DNA from: Nostoc sp. CMAA1605
GTDB taxonomy: Bacteria; Cyanobacteriota; Cyanobacteriia; Cyanobacteriales; Nostocaceae
DNA: 64,000 nt
Assembly: GCF_021596505.1 (NCBI RefSeq)
Contig: NZ_PJIZ01000010.1
Location: forward strand, 48,005-112,004
Direction of reading: 5' to 3'
The position numbers and the translations under genes were made by a program. Numbering within the stretch: position 1 is the first letter of the stretch; every line of letters begins with the position of its first letter. This document shows, piece by piece, positions 53,011-62,512 of the stretch. The notes under the pieces are model-generated. The model had not been told where the DNA came from. It saw nothing but the letters and a program-made list of their open reading frames with translations, and searched no databases.

Positions 53011-53658
53011 TTAATAAGACAGTTGCCATCTACGTTTCATCCAGAAACCCGTTGCACCAACAGCAATAATTCCTACTATTGTTCCAGGTTCGGGAACAGA
53101 AGCCGAAGCAATAGTGGCTTTACCTGTACCAGTAGTTTGAACGCACGGACTCGAAGGTGGACAAATTCTCACAACTTCTGATTCAATTTGTCCTAGAAAA
53201 ATAGAGGTATTTAGAGGACTTGTAACTCTCCATCGCACTTGAAAAAACGTCTGTATTCCCGCAAAAGGAGAAGAACCACTGACTATTCCTTGACCTGTCA
53301 CATCAGCTATTAAATCTTTGCCATCAACCCTATATGAACCTGTCTCAAAAGGAGCAATAGGAACAGATGGTAGTCCCAAAGCCTTCAAAAGTGGAAAATC
53401 AAGTAAAAAGTTGAGATTAAAAGTAGTTTGTTTAGTGTCAGTATCAAAGGTGACTACACTGGGTAAATTGGGGTTTTGGCTTGCAGAAATCACCCCTGTA
53501 GGGATTTCTCTTCCACCAATTGGTAAATTAACTGAATCAAAAGTGCCATGAAAATCAGAAAAAGTCTGTTTAATAGTAGCGGCTGACGCAGATTTAGACA
53601 GTACAGCAAATACTAAAGTTACTGAAGCAAGACAGCAAATAGTTTTTCTGGCGGACAT
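53011..53658 (-). CDS. PEP-CTERM anchored exported protein
   Basis: 215 residues. A signal peptide ends near SASAA (about residue 27). The C-terminus is VPEPGT, a hydrophobic segment (IVGIIAVGATGFW) and a basic tail (MKRRWQ), the standard PEP-CTERM sorting signal processed by exosortase. The middle region is beta-rich with a CPPSSPC loop. The function of the exported domain is unknown. Confidence 0.92.
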   Translation of the reverse strand: MSARKTICCLASVTLVFAVLSKSASAATIKQTFSDFHGTFDSVNLPIGGREIPTGVISASQNPNLPSVVTFDTDTKQTTFNLNFLLDFPLLKALGLPSVPIAPFETGSYRVDGKDLIADVTGQGIVSGSSPFAGIQTFFQVRWRVTSPLNTSIFLGQIESEVVRICPPSSPCVQTTGTGKATIASASVPEPGTIVGIIAVGATGFWMKRRWQLSY

Positions 53659-53830
53659 ACTAACCTATTACTTGAATTATTTTTTTTGCTTGAGAAGGAG
53701 TATATAGCAACCCAAAATCATCGAAACAAACTTTTGGTTTTCTGTTTACAAATCTCATCACATTGCTCTGAATAATTTGAGCATTTTACTTTTAGTGAAT
53801 TGATGCAAAACTCTCGTAAAGCAACCAGCT

Positions 53831-54730
53831 TTAACTAATCAAACTCTTAACTGATTCAGCGAAAATTTGCGGTGCTTCCACTTCAGGCGAGTGACCTGCT
53901 TTTTGAATATAGACTTCTTGAGAATCAAGAGTTAACTGGCGCGTTAGACTTTTATCAGTGTGTGCATGAGAACCATCACATTCTCCCCAAATAATCAAGC
54001 TGGGTTGTTTAACTGGTTCTAAATCCGGTTGCTGTTCTTGCAAGTAAAATTGAAAGCATGAAGCCAAAGAAAAGCGCGCTCCCAACTTGTAAGACTCCAG
54101 TGCAATTTTTGTTAATTTTTGTGCCGTTTGAGATTCTGCAATTACCAGGTCAAACCAGCCACTACAACGCTTTTCTTTTAATAAATGTAAAGCTATCTGA
54201 CCCAAAAAAGGCGTAGAGAGAATACCTTGAGGATCTCTTCCTTTCTTCCACTCCAAAGCACCTTGCCAAGTGGGAATTTGGTTCAGCACCATGTGAGAAA
54301 CTAATTCAGGGTGCAAATTAGCAATTTTGATGGCACAAAAGCCCAAAAGACAAGGAAAACTTAATATGTACGGGGCTAAATTGAGACAGTTGAGAAATTC
54401 CACCAAGACAGTTGTAATAAAGTCAAAATCATACCGAAAACCGAATTTCTTGGGAAAAGAAAATCCAAACCCTGGAATTTCAAAGACAATTACTGTGAAA
54501 TAGCGAGAAAGTTCAGCTATTGTCTGATCATAAGATTCGATGGTTAAGGGTGGGTCTGTGTTGAGTACAATAGGGGGTTTATTCTCGCCAGTAATGCAAT
54601 AGCGTATCCACGTTGTACCCAAATCCATAAATTGAATATTAGGACGAGAACGAATAGCAGGACTGTGAATAATCGAGGAACTTCTGAAAGTGGGTAACAC
54701 CGTATCCAATAAGGCTGCAAACATATTCAA
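53831..54730 (-). CDS. Alpha/beta hydrolase with atypical nucleophile elbow
   Basis: 299 residues. The alpha/beta-hydrolase plan is clear: strand VIVFEIPGFGFS (near 80-91), acid strand SLIIWGECDGS (near 245) and catalytic histidine in KAGHSPEVE (near 282). Where GxSxG is expected the sequence is SFPCLLG (124-130), so a cysteine (C127) holds the serine position and the glycines are lost. As last gene of the lipid cluster it may release or edit an acyl chain, or be inactive. Confidence 0.8.
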   Translation of the reverse strand: MNMFAALLDTVLPTFRSSSIIHSPAIRSRPNIQFMDLGTTWIRYCITGENKPPIVLNTDPPLTIESYDQTIAELSRYFTVIVFEIPGFGFSFPKKFGFRYDFDFITTVLVEFLNCLNLAPYILSFPCLLGFCAIKIANLHPELVSHMVLNQIPTWQGALEWKKGRDPQGILSTPFLGQIALHLLKEKRCSGWFDLVIAESQTAQKLTKIALESYKLGARFSLASCFQFYLQEQQPDLEPVKQPSLIIWGECDGSHAHTDKSLTRQLTLDSQEVYIQKAGHSPEVEAPQIFAESVKSLIS

Positions 54731-54878
54731 TCAAGTTGTTTTTGAGTAGATAATGTGAGTCTCATCAACAGTTAAGAAAGAAGCAAGGGAGCAGGAAAGA
54801 AATTGAATTTCAGTCACCAAGCAGAATTAATTACACAACTTTTCTCTGTTCCCTTCTTCCCACAATGAATTTCTCAAA

Positions 54879-55337
54879 TCAGCCGTAGGGAGTGACGGTA
54901 GCTAAACCTGTAGCCACTAAGTTTTCTTTAGTTCCTTTCACAGAAAAGACATCAGCCCTGGTGATCACTTGGCTAAAAGTTGATTTAATTACATAACCTC
55001 TAGCAATCAATTTTTCCCCAACCGCAGGAGCGATAAAGTTTAGTTTGTATTCAGCCGTGACCACATCACCAACCTTAGATGCTGCTGCCCAACAACAGGC
55101 ACTATCAATTAAAAAGCCAATTACAGCTCCGTGGGTAAAACCATTATGTTGTTTTAATTCTTCTCGCATCGAGACAATTAATTCAGCAAAGCCATCTTCA
55201 CAAGCAGTAATTTCTGTGTTCATCCAGACTGTAAAGGGAGAGGTTTTAATGGCTTCTCGTAGTGAGACGATGTTTGCAGGAGTTCTGATTTTCGCCACAG
55301 GTTTGGTCAGTTTTTCGGTCTTGACTGTAGTATCCAT
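54879..55337 (-). CDS. PaaI-like hot-dog thioesterase
   Basis: 152 residues with the hot-dog signature HNGFTHGAVIGFLIDSACCWAA (near 60-81), where HGG-type is HGA and the D is the catalytic acid, then VVTAEYKLNFIAPAVGEKLIARG. Such enzymes cleave acyl-CoA or acyl-ACP thioesters. Its place in the lipid cluster suggests release of the finished acyl chain. Confidence 0.87.
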   Translation of the reverse strand: MDTTVKTEKLTKPVAKIRTPANIVSLREAIKTSPFTVWMNTEITACEDGFAELIVSMREELKQHNGFTHGAVIGFLIDSACCWAAASKVGDVVTAEYKLNFIAPAVGEKLIARGYVIKSTFSQVITRADVFSVKGTKENLVATGLATVTPYG

Positions 55338-55485
55338 AATGTAAGAAAGTCCTGATGTTGTGCGATCGCTTATTTAGGAAACACCAAAAATCAATGATTC
55401 CCGCTTGTTTTTTCTGTACACTTTTTTCTTCCCCTAAACCCCTACACCCTTACACCCCCATACCCTTTCTTGAAAGATTCTGGAA

Positions 55486-56514
55486 TTAATTCAACCGTTT
55501 CGCCTTTACCTGTTCGGGAGTTGGTCGCTTGACATTTGTAGCCCAACCAAGTTTTTCCAGCAGGCTAATAAATGAACCACTGGGATCTATTTGCCACCAA
55601 TCAATGTTGAGGAGGGCAGAACCAGGAAAAGCATGATGATTGTTATGCCATGCTAGTCCCAAAGAGGGAATCGCGAGAAACCAAATGTTACCACTGTGAC
55701 TATTAGCTTGATCAATAAAGGGACGAGTTCCAAACAGATGACACCCGGCGCGAATAATTAAATCTCCCATGAGAGTCATCACTAAGAATCGAAAACATCC
55801 CCCCCACAGAAAAGCAGTCCACGCACCAGCAACAGTCCCAGTCAAGACCAACCCTAGCAAGGCTGGTAAAACGAAAGATGCCAAAACAATGCCATAAAAA
55901 GAGTTATTGATGATGACCATTGCAGGTTCAGCAAGTAAATCCTTGGCATATTTTTCGGGTGCAGCCATTTGGCTGGTTTTAGAGTTATATTTCCAGCCAA
56001 AAAAGGAATGCCAAATATTTCTGATTCTAGATAAAGGCTGTTCTGCATCAATGTAATAGGGAGTATGGGGATCACCTTGTTGGTCTGCATAGATGTGATG
56101 CCGACGATGATAGGCTACATACTCAAGAATGGGTGATTCACCCGTCATTGAACCAGCAACCGCTAAAAGAATCCGTAGGGGTTTGATGACTTTATAGCTT
56201 TTGTGGGCGAAGAGTCGGTGCATTCCCGCTTCTCCCGCTAAACCCACAAAGTTAAACATGAATAGCAAAATTCCCAAGTCAATCCAACTTATGCCTTGAC
56301 GCTCAAAAGAAGCGATCGCAGCTATTGTTCCCATGACGCTGATCATATCGATCATGGGATACCACGCATATCTAATCCATTTCCTCACACCAGATAAGGC
56401 TTGATATTGAGGATAGCGATCGTCTATTTCTGTAGCTGGGAAAACTTCTGTGACTTCTGTGACAGAATACTGCTCTGGGGTATCAACTAAATAGCTTGCT
56501 TGTTGCATTGTCAT
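55486..56514 (-). CDS. Membrane fatty acid desaturase (acyl-lipid/acyl-CoA delta-9 type)
   Basis: 342 residues. Three histidine boxes hold the diiron site: H99RLFAH104, H136RRHH140 and H289NNHH293, with four hydrophobic segments between. It belongs to the DesC/stearoyl-CoA desaturase class but is only distantly like the other desaturase of the cluster. It probably introduces a double (or, if acetylenase-like, triple) bond into the ACP-bound chain. Confidence 0.9.
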   Translation of the reverse strand: MTMQQASYLVDTPEQYSVTEVTEVFPATEIDDRYPQYQALSGVRKWIRYAWYPMIDMISVMGTIAAIASFERQGISWIDLGILLFMFNFVGLAGEAGMHRLFAHKSYKVIKPLRILLAVAGSMTGESPILEYVAYHRRHHIYADQQGDPHTPYYIDAEQPLSRIRNIWHSFFGWKYNSKTSQMAAPEKYAKDLLAEPAMVIINNSFYGIVLASFVLPALLGLVLTGTVAGAWTAFLWGGCFRFLVMTLMGDLIIRAGCHLFGTRPFIDQANSHSGNIWFLAIPSLGLAWHNNHHAFPGSALLNIDWWQIDPSGSFISLLEKLGWATNVKRPTPEQVKAKRLN

Positions 56515-56533
56515 ATATTTTACCTATTAATTT

Positions 56534-58245
56534 TTAGATACTTTCCTTAACTGTTTCGAGAGTTTCTAGTTGTTGCAACAGATACAGCAACTTAGTACGC
56601 TGTCGTTGAATTTTGCCACTAGTAGTTCTGGGTATAGTATTTGATGCTAACAGGACGGTATCATGTACTGTGAGTTGATAATGGTTATAAACAGCAGTCC
56701 GAACAGCTTGTTTAATCTCCTCTGCGTAGTAATCAACTTGCTGTGCGAATTGGCGAACCACTTCACTCACCACCACCAGTTTTTGCGAGTAAGTTCCAGA
56801 AATCGAGAAGGCTGCACAATTGACTTCCGTAAAAGCGGGGTGAGACAGTTTCACAGTTTCCTCAATATCTTGGGGATAATAGTTTTTCCCATCAATGACA
56901 ATCAAATCTTTAAGTCGCCCCGTAATATAAAGTCGCTGTTGAGAATCCAGAAAACCTAAATCTCCTGTCCGTAGAAAGTTCAAGCCATCCCGATAAACGA
57001 ATGTTTCTTGGTTTTTCTCAGGTTGTTGCCAATAACCGCGTGTAATACTCGGCCCAGCAATCCAAATTTCTCCGATGTGATGAGAAGGACATTCTTTGAG
57101 AGTTTGCGGATTGATGATGCGTAAGCTTAGTTCTGGCATCACCTCACCATTGCTAACTACAGTGCGGGTATTACCGTGTTGCGGGGACGCATCGGCATCT
57201 AAAACTTCATCGCCGCTACAAGGGATAGTCAAAGCCAAAGGTTCTGCAAATTTATTCGTGCCACTGACAATTAAGGTAGCTTCTGCCAAACCATAACAAG
57301 GTAAAAAGGCAGATTTTTTAAAGCCGTAGGGAGCAAAGGTATGAGTAAACTCTTCTAGGGTTTGCAGTTTGATATGTTCAGCCCCGTTGTAAGCTACATC
57401 CCAAGAGGTTAAAGACAATCCTTCCAGCGATGAGGGATCGACACGTTGAATACAGAGATCATAGGCAAAATTCGGCCCCCCTGTAGTTGTCACTCCCTTA
57501 TCTGAGATGGTTTTTAACCAAAGTTTCGGACGTTGCAAGAAAGTCACTGGAGACATGAAATAACAGGGGAATCCCACATATAAGGGCTGAAAGATACTAC
57601 CAATTAGCCCATATCGTGAAATAAAGGCACCCAAGCTAACCCAACACTGTTATTGCTGTGGCCAAAGGTGCGCTGAATCATTTTTTGGTTAGCAATGATA
57701 TTCTCATGACTAACTATCACGCCTTTGGGAAAAGAGGTAGAGCCAGAGGTATATTGCAAAAAGCCAATTTCGTTATTTTGTCGGTCAACTGGGGTGGTCA
57801 GAGGTTCTATATCTGCCAGAGTGGGGAAAGTGTGGAGGGGAAGGGACGCGGTTAAACCCTCTTTTTCAAATAAGTCTCGGATGCTGGTATCTGTGACGAT
57901 TAAACTAGCACCACAATCAGCAAAAATCCGTTGATAGTGTTCGCAGTTATGTTTGCGGTTGGGTGAACTCAGGGGAACGGGAATGCGATTGGTGTAAAGA
58001 CAAGCGAAAAACGTAATGACAAATTCAGGGCTAGTGGGTAACTGAATGGCGACGCGATCGCCGCTTGTGGTTTTTTCGCTCAACCATGTGCCTAACTGTT
58101 GAACTGCTGTTAATAAACTACCGTAAGTGAGATGAGCGTATTCCCTACCTCTAGTATCGAGAAAGTAGTATAGGGGTTGATGGGGTTGGCTCTCTGCTCT
58201 CAAGAGCAATTTGTCAATCAAACTATTTAAATGACGAGAACTCAT
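56534..58245 (-). pseudogene. Fatty acyl-AMP ligase, split by an apparent 1-bp deletion
   Basis: Two overlapping frames make one protein of about 570 residues. The first (from 58245) has the adenylation motif LQYTSGSTSFPKGV and ends at VPLFHDMG; the second continues GLIGSIFQPLYVGFPCYFMSP and TSGGPNFAYDLCIQR-like text (TGGPNFAYDL) to a complete C-terminal domain (GRLKDLIVIDGKNYYPQDIE). The junction, GATATGGGCTAATTGG on the minus strand, would be in frame with one more G. FAALs activate fatty acids as adenylates and load them onto ACP. If the deletion is real the cluster lacks its starter enzyme. Confidence 0.82.
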
Positions 58246-58366
58246 TAGTTTTCTTCCTGAATTTCAGGGAAAGGCAATAGTGCGTAGTTAAAGCCCTTAT
58301 TTTGCCGAAATGGATAGAGGTGAAAGGGCTAAAACCATTGAAATTTTTATCTGAGTAGAAATGACT

Positions 58367-59602
58367 CTAGATTGTGGAATCAGCAGGGGTAAAAGTCACC
58401 GGTAAATTGGTTAAGGTACGAGTGATAAAACCCTCTGGATGCCAACGATAATTATCAGTCGCCAATTTCATTTCCTGTACCTGTTCACAGAGGTAAGTAA
58501 ATAAAAGCTGTCCTTCTAGTCGGGCAATCATTTGTCCTAGACAATTATGGATACCATGCCCAAAAGCTATCTGTGTCGCTGCATCTCGCGTGATATCAAA
58601 GGTATCAGCATTTGCAAATTGCGCCTCATCTCGGTTGGCGGAAGCCAAACACAGAAGCATTTTCTCACCTTTGTGAATAGTTTCAGAGCCTATTTGTAAG
58701 TCGCTGACTGCTAGACGTACTGTTTGTTGTAAGGGAGGATCAAAGCGCAGAATTTCATTAATGACTTGTTTGGCTGTAGCTTTACCTTGGCGGAAAATCT
58801 GCCACTGTTCAGGATGTTGAATAAAGGCTAGAACTCCGTTAGTTAACAATCCTTTAGAGGTTTCATGACCAGCTACATACGTCATCACACAGGCTATACC
58901 TAACTCACTGTCTGAGAGTTGGTCTTCTCCGACTCTGGCCTGAATTAATTTACTTAATAAATCTCCTCCGAGATGGGTTTTACGGTAATCAATGATTTCT
59001 TGAAAAATAGCGAGGCATGATTGTAAATCTTGTTCAATGCGCCGGATACGCATTTTAGTTAACAAACTCGGTTCTAAGATAGAACGCACGCGATGAATAT
59101 ATTCATCGATAGGCTGGATATATTCCTGGGGAATGCCCAGTAAATGGGAAAGAGTATATAAGGGTATTTGATGGGCAATCTGGGCAAAGTCAAAACTTTC
59201 GGAATGAATTTGTGGTGTCACTAATTCCGTAATTAGCTGTTGAACATGGGCAGTATGAGCATTAATGTTAGTGTTACTAAAAGCTTGTCCTGCCAAGCGA
59301 CGTAAGCGACCATGATCTGGCGGGTCAGTAAAGACGATCGCTTTTTTGCCTAATTCCACTAAACCAGGAATATCACCAACCTTTTGCTGCACTACGTATT
59401 GAGGAATGTAGTTAACACTAACTGCATCGGAGTTCAACACTTGGATAATATCTTGATATTTGGTTATTACCCACATATCTAAGGTATTGTGAATCGGATT
59501 GTGTTGGCGCAGTTGTTTATAGGTAGTGTAAGGATCTTCTCGGAAGCCCGGTGCAAAAGGGTTAAATTTAACGGGAGATTGGGCGGTAGTAATCACAGAC
59601 AT
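58367..59602 (-). CDS. Cytochrome P450
   Basis: 411 residues. The haem-binding loop is FGHGIHNCLGQ with C354; the I-helix oxygen motif AGHETS is at 245-250 and the K-helix ExxR is EILR (283-286). There is no membrane anchor, so it is a soluble bacterial P450 needing separate electron-transfer partners, none of which is in the cluster. It would hydroxylate or desaturate the fatty-acyl product. Confidence 0.93.
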   Translation of the reverse strand: MSVITTAQSPVKFNPFAPGFREDPYTTYKQLRQHNPIHNTLDMWVITKYQDIIQVLNSDAVSVNYIPQYVVQQKVGDIPGLVELGKKAIVFTDPPDHGRLRRLAGQAFSNTNINAHTAHVQQLITELVTPQIHSESFDFAQIAHQIPLYTLSHLLGIPQEYIQPIDEYIHRVRSILEPSLLTKMRIRRIEQDLQSCLAIFQEIIDYRKTHLGGDLLSKLIQARVGEDQLSDSELGIACVMTYVAGHETSKGLLTNGVLAFIQHPEQWQIFRQGKATAKQVINEILRFDPPLQQTVRLAVSDLQIGSETIHKGEKMLLCLASANRDEAQFANADTFDITRDAATQIAFGHGIHNCLGQMIARLEGQLLFTYLCEQVQEMKLATDNYRWHPEGFITRTLTNLPVTFTPADSTI

Positions 59603-59629
59603 GACTCCTTATTAGCAGATGTCAGATTT

Positions 59630-60523
59630 TTATTTAGCTAGGGATTGCATTTCAAACCGGAGGAGTAGGATTTGTCCGAAGTAAAAACCTGCTACCGCTA
59701 ACTTCAGATATTGCTCGTATTTCAGATAGAGTTCTTCGCCAAATTGCTCGATAACTAGTGGTTTTTGACGGCGGAGGTTCTTCAGCCACAAATCGCAAGT
59801 CTTACCATAATGGATGCGATCGTTGCGGTAGGTTTTGACTTCAAATAACCCATCGGAGGCCATGAAAATCTCACCAGGACGAGGTAATTCGGAATCAGGG
59901 AAAATCTCTGTTTGGGTGAAGACATTTTTATCTTCAGCGTTTAATGACCCGTAGGCGATGGTTTGCAACGATAACTTACCTTTAGGTTTTAACCACTGTT
60001 GGCAACGGCTGAAAAACTCTCGATAAACGCTGATTTTTTCGTCTGACGAGGCTTCTGGTTGGGCAAAATGTTCAAAAGCACCAATTGAGACGATCGCATC
60101 ATAGGAGTCTGTTGGCTGATGGACAATCCAACTTTCTTCTCTGACTTGGATCTGAGGACTATTGAGAGTGCAGATGTGTTGATATTGATTGTGGCTTAAG
60201 GTCAAACCTGTAGCCTGATTCTGAGGGTTTGAGTGGATATGACGTTGCATTAATGCACCCCATCCACAGCCAATATCTAGTAGTCTTTTGCCGGTTGTTG
60301 CACCCGAAGCTTGCAGATGCCAATCAATTTTTCTGTGCTGTGCTGCTTCTAGGTCATCATCCAACGTAGGGCTATCCCATAAACCAGAAGAGTAGGTCAA
60401 AGTAGAATCTAGCCAAAGCTGATAAAATTCGTTGCTGACATCGTAGTGGTGCTGGATGGCTGCGGCACTACCGCCACGGTTGCTGATACTTGCTACCATT
60501 TGTTTCACACTCCTAAGCAGCAT
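59630..60523 (-). CDS. Cyclopropane-fatty-acyl-phospholipid-synthase-type methyltransferase
   Basis: 297 residues. AAAIQHHYDVSNEFYQLWLDSTLTYSSGLW is the CFAS-family opening, followed by SAM motif LLDIGCGWGALM (82-93) and IVSIGAFEHFA. The family adds a methylene or methyl group from SAM to acyl-chain double bonds, giving cyclopropane or branched products, and is also used in mycolic acid synthesis. The gene overlaps the ACP gene by 11 bp; translation could start at the later methionine near residue 9. Confidence 0.88.
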   Translation of the reverse strand: MLLRSVKQMVASISNRGGSAAAIQHHYDVSNEFYQLWLDSTLTYSSGLWDSPTLDDDLEAAQHRKIDWHLQASGATTGKRLLDIGCGWGALMQRHIHSNPQNQATGLTLSHNQYQHICTLNSPQIQVREESWIVHQPTDSYDAIVSIGAFEHFAQPEASSDEKISVYREFFSRCQQWLKPKGKLSLQTIAYGSLNAEDKNVFTQTEIFPDSELPRPGEIFMASDGLFEVKTYRNDRIHYGKTCDLWLKNLRRQKPLVIEQFGEELYLKYEQYLKLAVAGFYFGQILLLRFEMQSLAK

Positions 60524-60782
60524 TTTCTAGAGAGTTTTCTGTTTGTGTCATTTCCGCTAGATGAGCAGACACTTGAGCAATTGTATTGAACTCAAAAAAC
60601 AAAGCCGGACTGAGTTCAAAACCTAACCATTCTTCTAAATCTCCTACGAGGGATACTGCGGCTGAAGAATTAAGTCCAAATCTTTCAAATTCGTAGTTCT
60701 CGTCAATCTCATCGGACTCGACTTCGAGAATATCAGCTAAGTAGGCTTTGATCCATTGGCTGATTTGTTGTTGAGTTTTCAT
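60513..60782 (-). CDS. Acyl carrier protein
   Basis: 89 residues with the PCP/ACP fold; the phosphopantetheine serine is in FGLNSSAAVSLV (family FGLDS), near residue 34, and the following helix (LVGDLEEWLGFELSP) is typical of PKS/lipid-type ACPs. It is the likely carrier on which the ligase, desaturases, methyltransferase and P450 act. It overlaps the methyltransferase gene by 11 bp, so both are translated together. Confidence 0.93.
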   Translation of the reverse strand: MKTQQQISQWIKAYLADILEVESDEIDENYEFERFGLNSSAAVSLVGDLEEWLGFELSPALFFEFNTIAQVSAHLAEMTQTENSLENAA

Positions 60783-60822
60783 GACATACTCCTTGATTTA
60801 CAGTGCAAATAGTGTTGATGAA

Positions 60823-61782
60823 TTAGGCGTTGATTTCTCGTGCTTGAATTTTGTCTGGGGTAGGAACTTTCACATCCCAAGCTAGATGTAGAACTTGTAG
60901 TAGTTGAATGAACCAGTAGCCAGGATCTAAGCGATACCACTCCAAACCAAAGGAAGCTGAAGCCGGAAACGCATGGTGATTGTTGTGCCATGACTCACCG
61001 AAGGTCAATAGGGCAATCAGTCCAAAATTATGACTGTGTTCTTCGGTTTCAAAACGCTTCGCACCAAAGCAATGCAAGAAGGAATTGATTGCCCAAATGG
61101 TGTGTCCTCCCCAGAGGATTCTCAAGACTCCTCCCCAAATAAACCCAGCTAATGCTCCCGCTAGACTCCAGTGGTACAGACCTCCTAAAACGGCAGGTAA
61201 TATTAAGCCTAAAGAAGCCCATAGATAGTAGTAGCGATCAACTCTGATGAGAGTTTTGTTTTTAATTAAATCTGGTACGTAGTGGACAACGCTGGGATAT
61301 GGATGCTTGTACATCCAAGTCAAGTGGGAATGAACTAAACCACGAATGCGATCGCGCCAATCACTACCATGAAGATTGGGTGAGTGTGGATCACCAGGTT
61401 TATCACTCAATTCATGGTGGCGACGATGTAACGCAGACCACGAAATCACACCTCCTTGACCCGCCATTGCACCCCAAATAGCCAACATAGCTTGCACGGC
61501 TTCATGGGTTTTGTAGGAACGATGGGTAAATAAACGATGGTAGCCAGACGATACGCCAAATCCTGTAATTAGCCAAAATAAAACAAACAGGAATAGCTCA
61601 AATGCTCCGAATGGCAAATAAGGTATTAACGGCAGAGCAATTAAGGTTCCTACAAATGGCAGGATTTGGAAGAGGATAAAATGCCTCTTTTGTAGACTAT
61701 GTAGAAAAGGGTTATCCACCACTTTTTTCCGCTTTGTATTGTCAGTTAAAATTGACTCGACATCTACTAATTCTGTATTCAT
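60823..61782 (-). CDS. Membrane fatty acid desaturase (delta-9 type), first gene of the lipid cluster
   Basis: About 319 residues from the second methionine (61782). Histidine boxes (numbered from the earlier, upstream methionine): H84RLFTH89, H121RRHH125 and H268NNHH272, with four hydrophobic stretches; HRRHHELSDKPGDPHSP is typical of acyl-CoA/acyl-lipid delta-9 desaturases. It differs clearly from the other desaturase of the cluster. As first gene it lies next to the array of 81-bp repeats. Confidence 0.9.
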   Translation of the reverse strand: MNTELVDVESILTDNTKRKKVVDNPFLHSLQKRHFILFQILPFVGTLIALPLIPYLPFGAFELFLFVLFWLITGFGVSSGYHRLFTHRSYKTHEAVQAMLAIWGAMAGQGGVISWSALHRRHHELSDKPGDPHSPNLHGSDWRDRIRGLVHSHLTWMYKHPYPSVVHYVPDLIKNKTLIRVDRYYYLWASLGLILPAVLGGLYHWSLAGALAGFIWGGVLRILWGGHTIWAINSFLHCFGAKRFETEEHSHNFGLIALLTFGESWHNNHHAFPASASFGLEWYRLDPGYWFIQLLQVLHLAWDVKVPTPDKIQAREINA

Positions 61783-62201
61783 TTGCATTTACTCAAGCTG
61801 GTAATTTTGTATTGCTGAATCAGGTTGTTAAATCTATATAGTCCGCTTAAAAACGTCATCATTTCAGGTTAGTAATTAGAGACAAATATATTTCACTAAC
61901 GTCAATAAATGAATGAACAGAAGACTATAGATTTGTGAATCTTTATGCTGAATGCAATCAATTTAAGCCGCATTTAGCTTATCGACATTCAGTATAAACT
62001 TCAGTTCATCTTGCCTATCAGCAAAGCTTGTTATCTGTAAATACATCTTGAATGATGAAGTTTATGCAAAAGATTACTCAATTTATTCTAAAAAAATAAA
62101 AATCACTGCCGTAGTGCTTGATAGATAAGGCTTTGTAATTGTTAAGGATTGTAAATAGATATATTTAGAAGTGGTATTTAATTAGGTAAAAAAATAATTT
62201 T
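61783..62201. other. Upstream region of the lipid cluster
   Basis: Non-coding, AT-rich. A TCCGCTTAAA sequence at 61842-61851 recurs once in each of the three 81-bp repeats that follow. No standard promoter is assigned. Confidence 0.5.
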
Positions 62202-62440
62202 AAGCATAAGAATAATAAAAAGAGCAAGATTAGAAGTTAACAACAAACACAGTTAAATCCGCTTAAATCAATAATTCACTTCAAGCATAAGAATAATAAA
62301 AAGAGCAAGATTAGAAGTTAACAACAAACACAGTTAAATCCGCTTAAATCAATAATTCACTTTCAGCATATGAATAATAAAAAGAGCAAGATTAGAAGTT
62401 AACAACAAGCACGGTTAAATCCGCTTAAACTAGTGATTAA
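62202..62440. repeat. Three tandem copies of an 81-bp unit
   Basis: Units begin at 62202, 62283 and 62364. Each holds GAATAATAAAAAGAGCAAGA, TTAGAAGTTAACAACAA, and a TTAAATCCGCTTAAA-type sequence. Units 1 and 2 are almost identical; unit 3 has several substitutions and loses its end. The array is non-coding and lies between the divergent lipid cluster and the metallophosphoesterase gene. Confidence 0.92.
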
Positions 62441-62512
62441 ACTCCTTACATCTATACTTTTAGGTTTTCTTTGCTTTACCTAATCAGTGTGCGTTCAATT
62501 GGGTACACAACT

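Noticed and set aside
52745..53181. Plus-strand open frames and an N-terminal extension of the MAPEG gene
   Set aside because: They translate the mobile element and repeats.
62202..62440. CRISPR-like or iteron-type replication origin
   Set aside because: Only three contiguous 81-bp copies without unique spacers and no replication initiator gene nearby.
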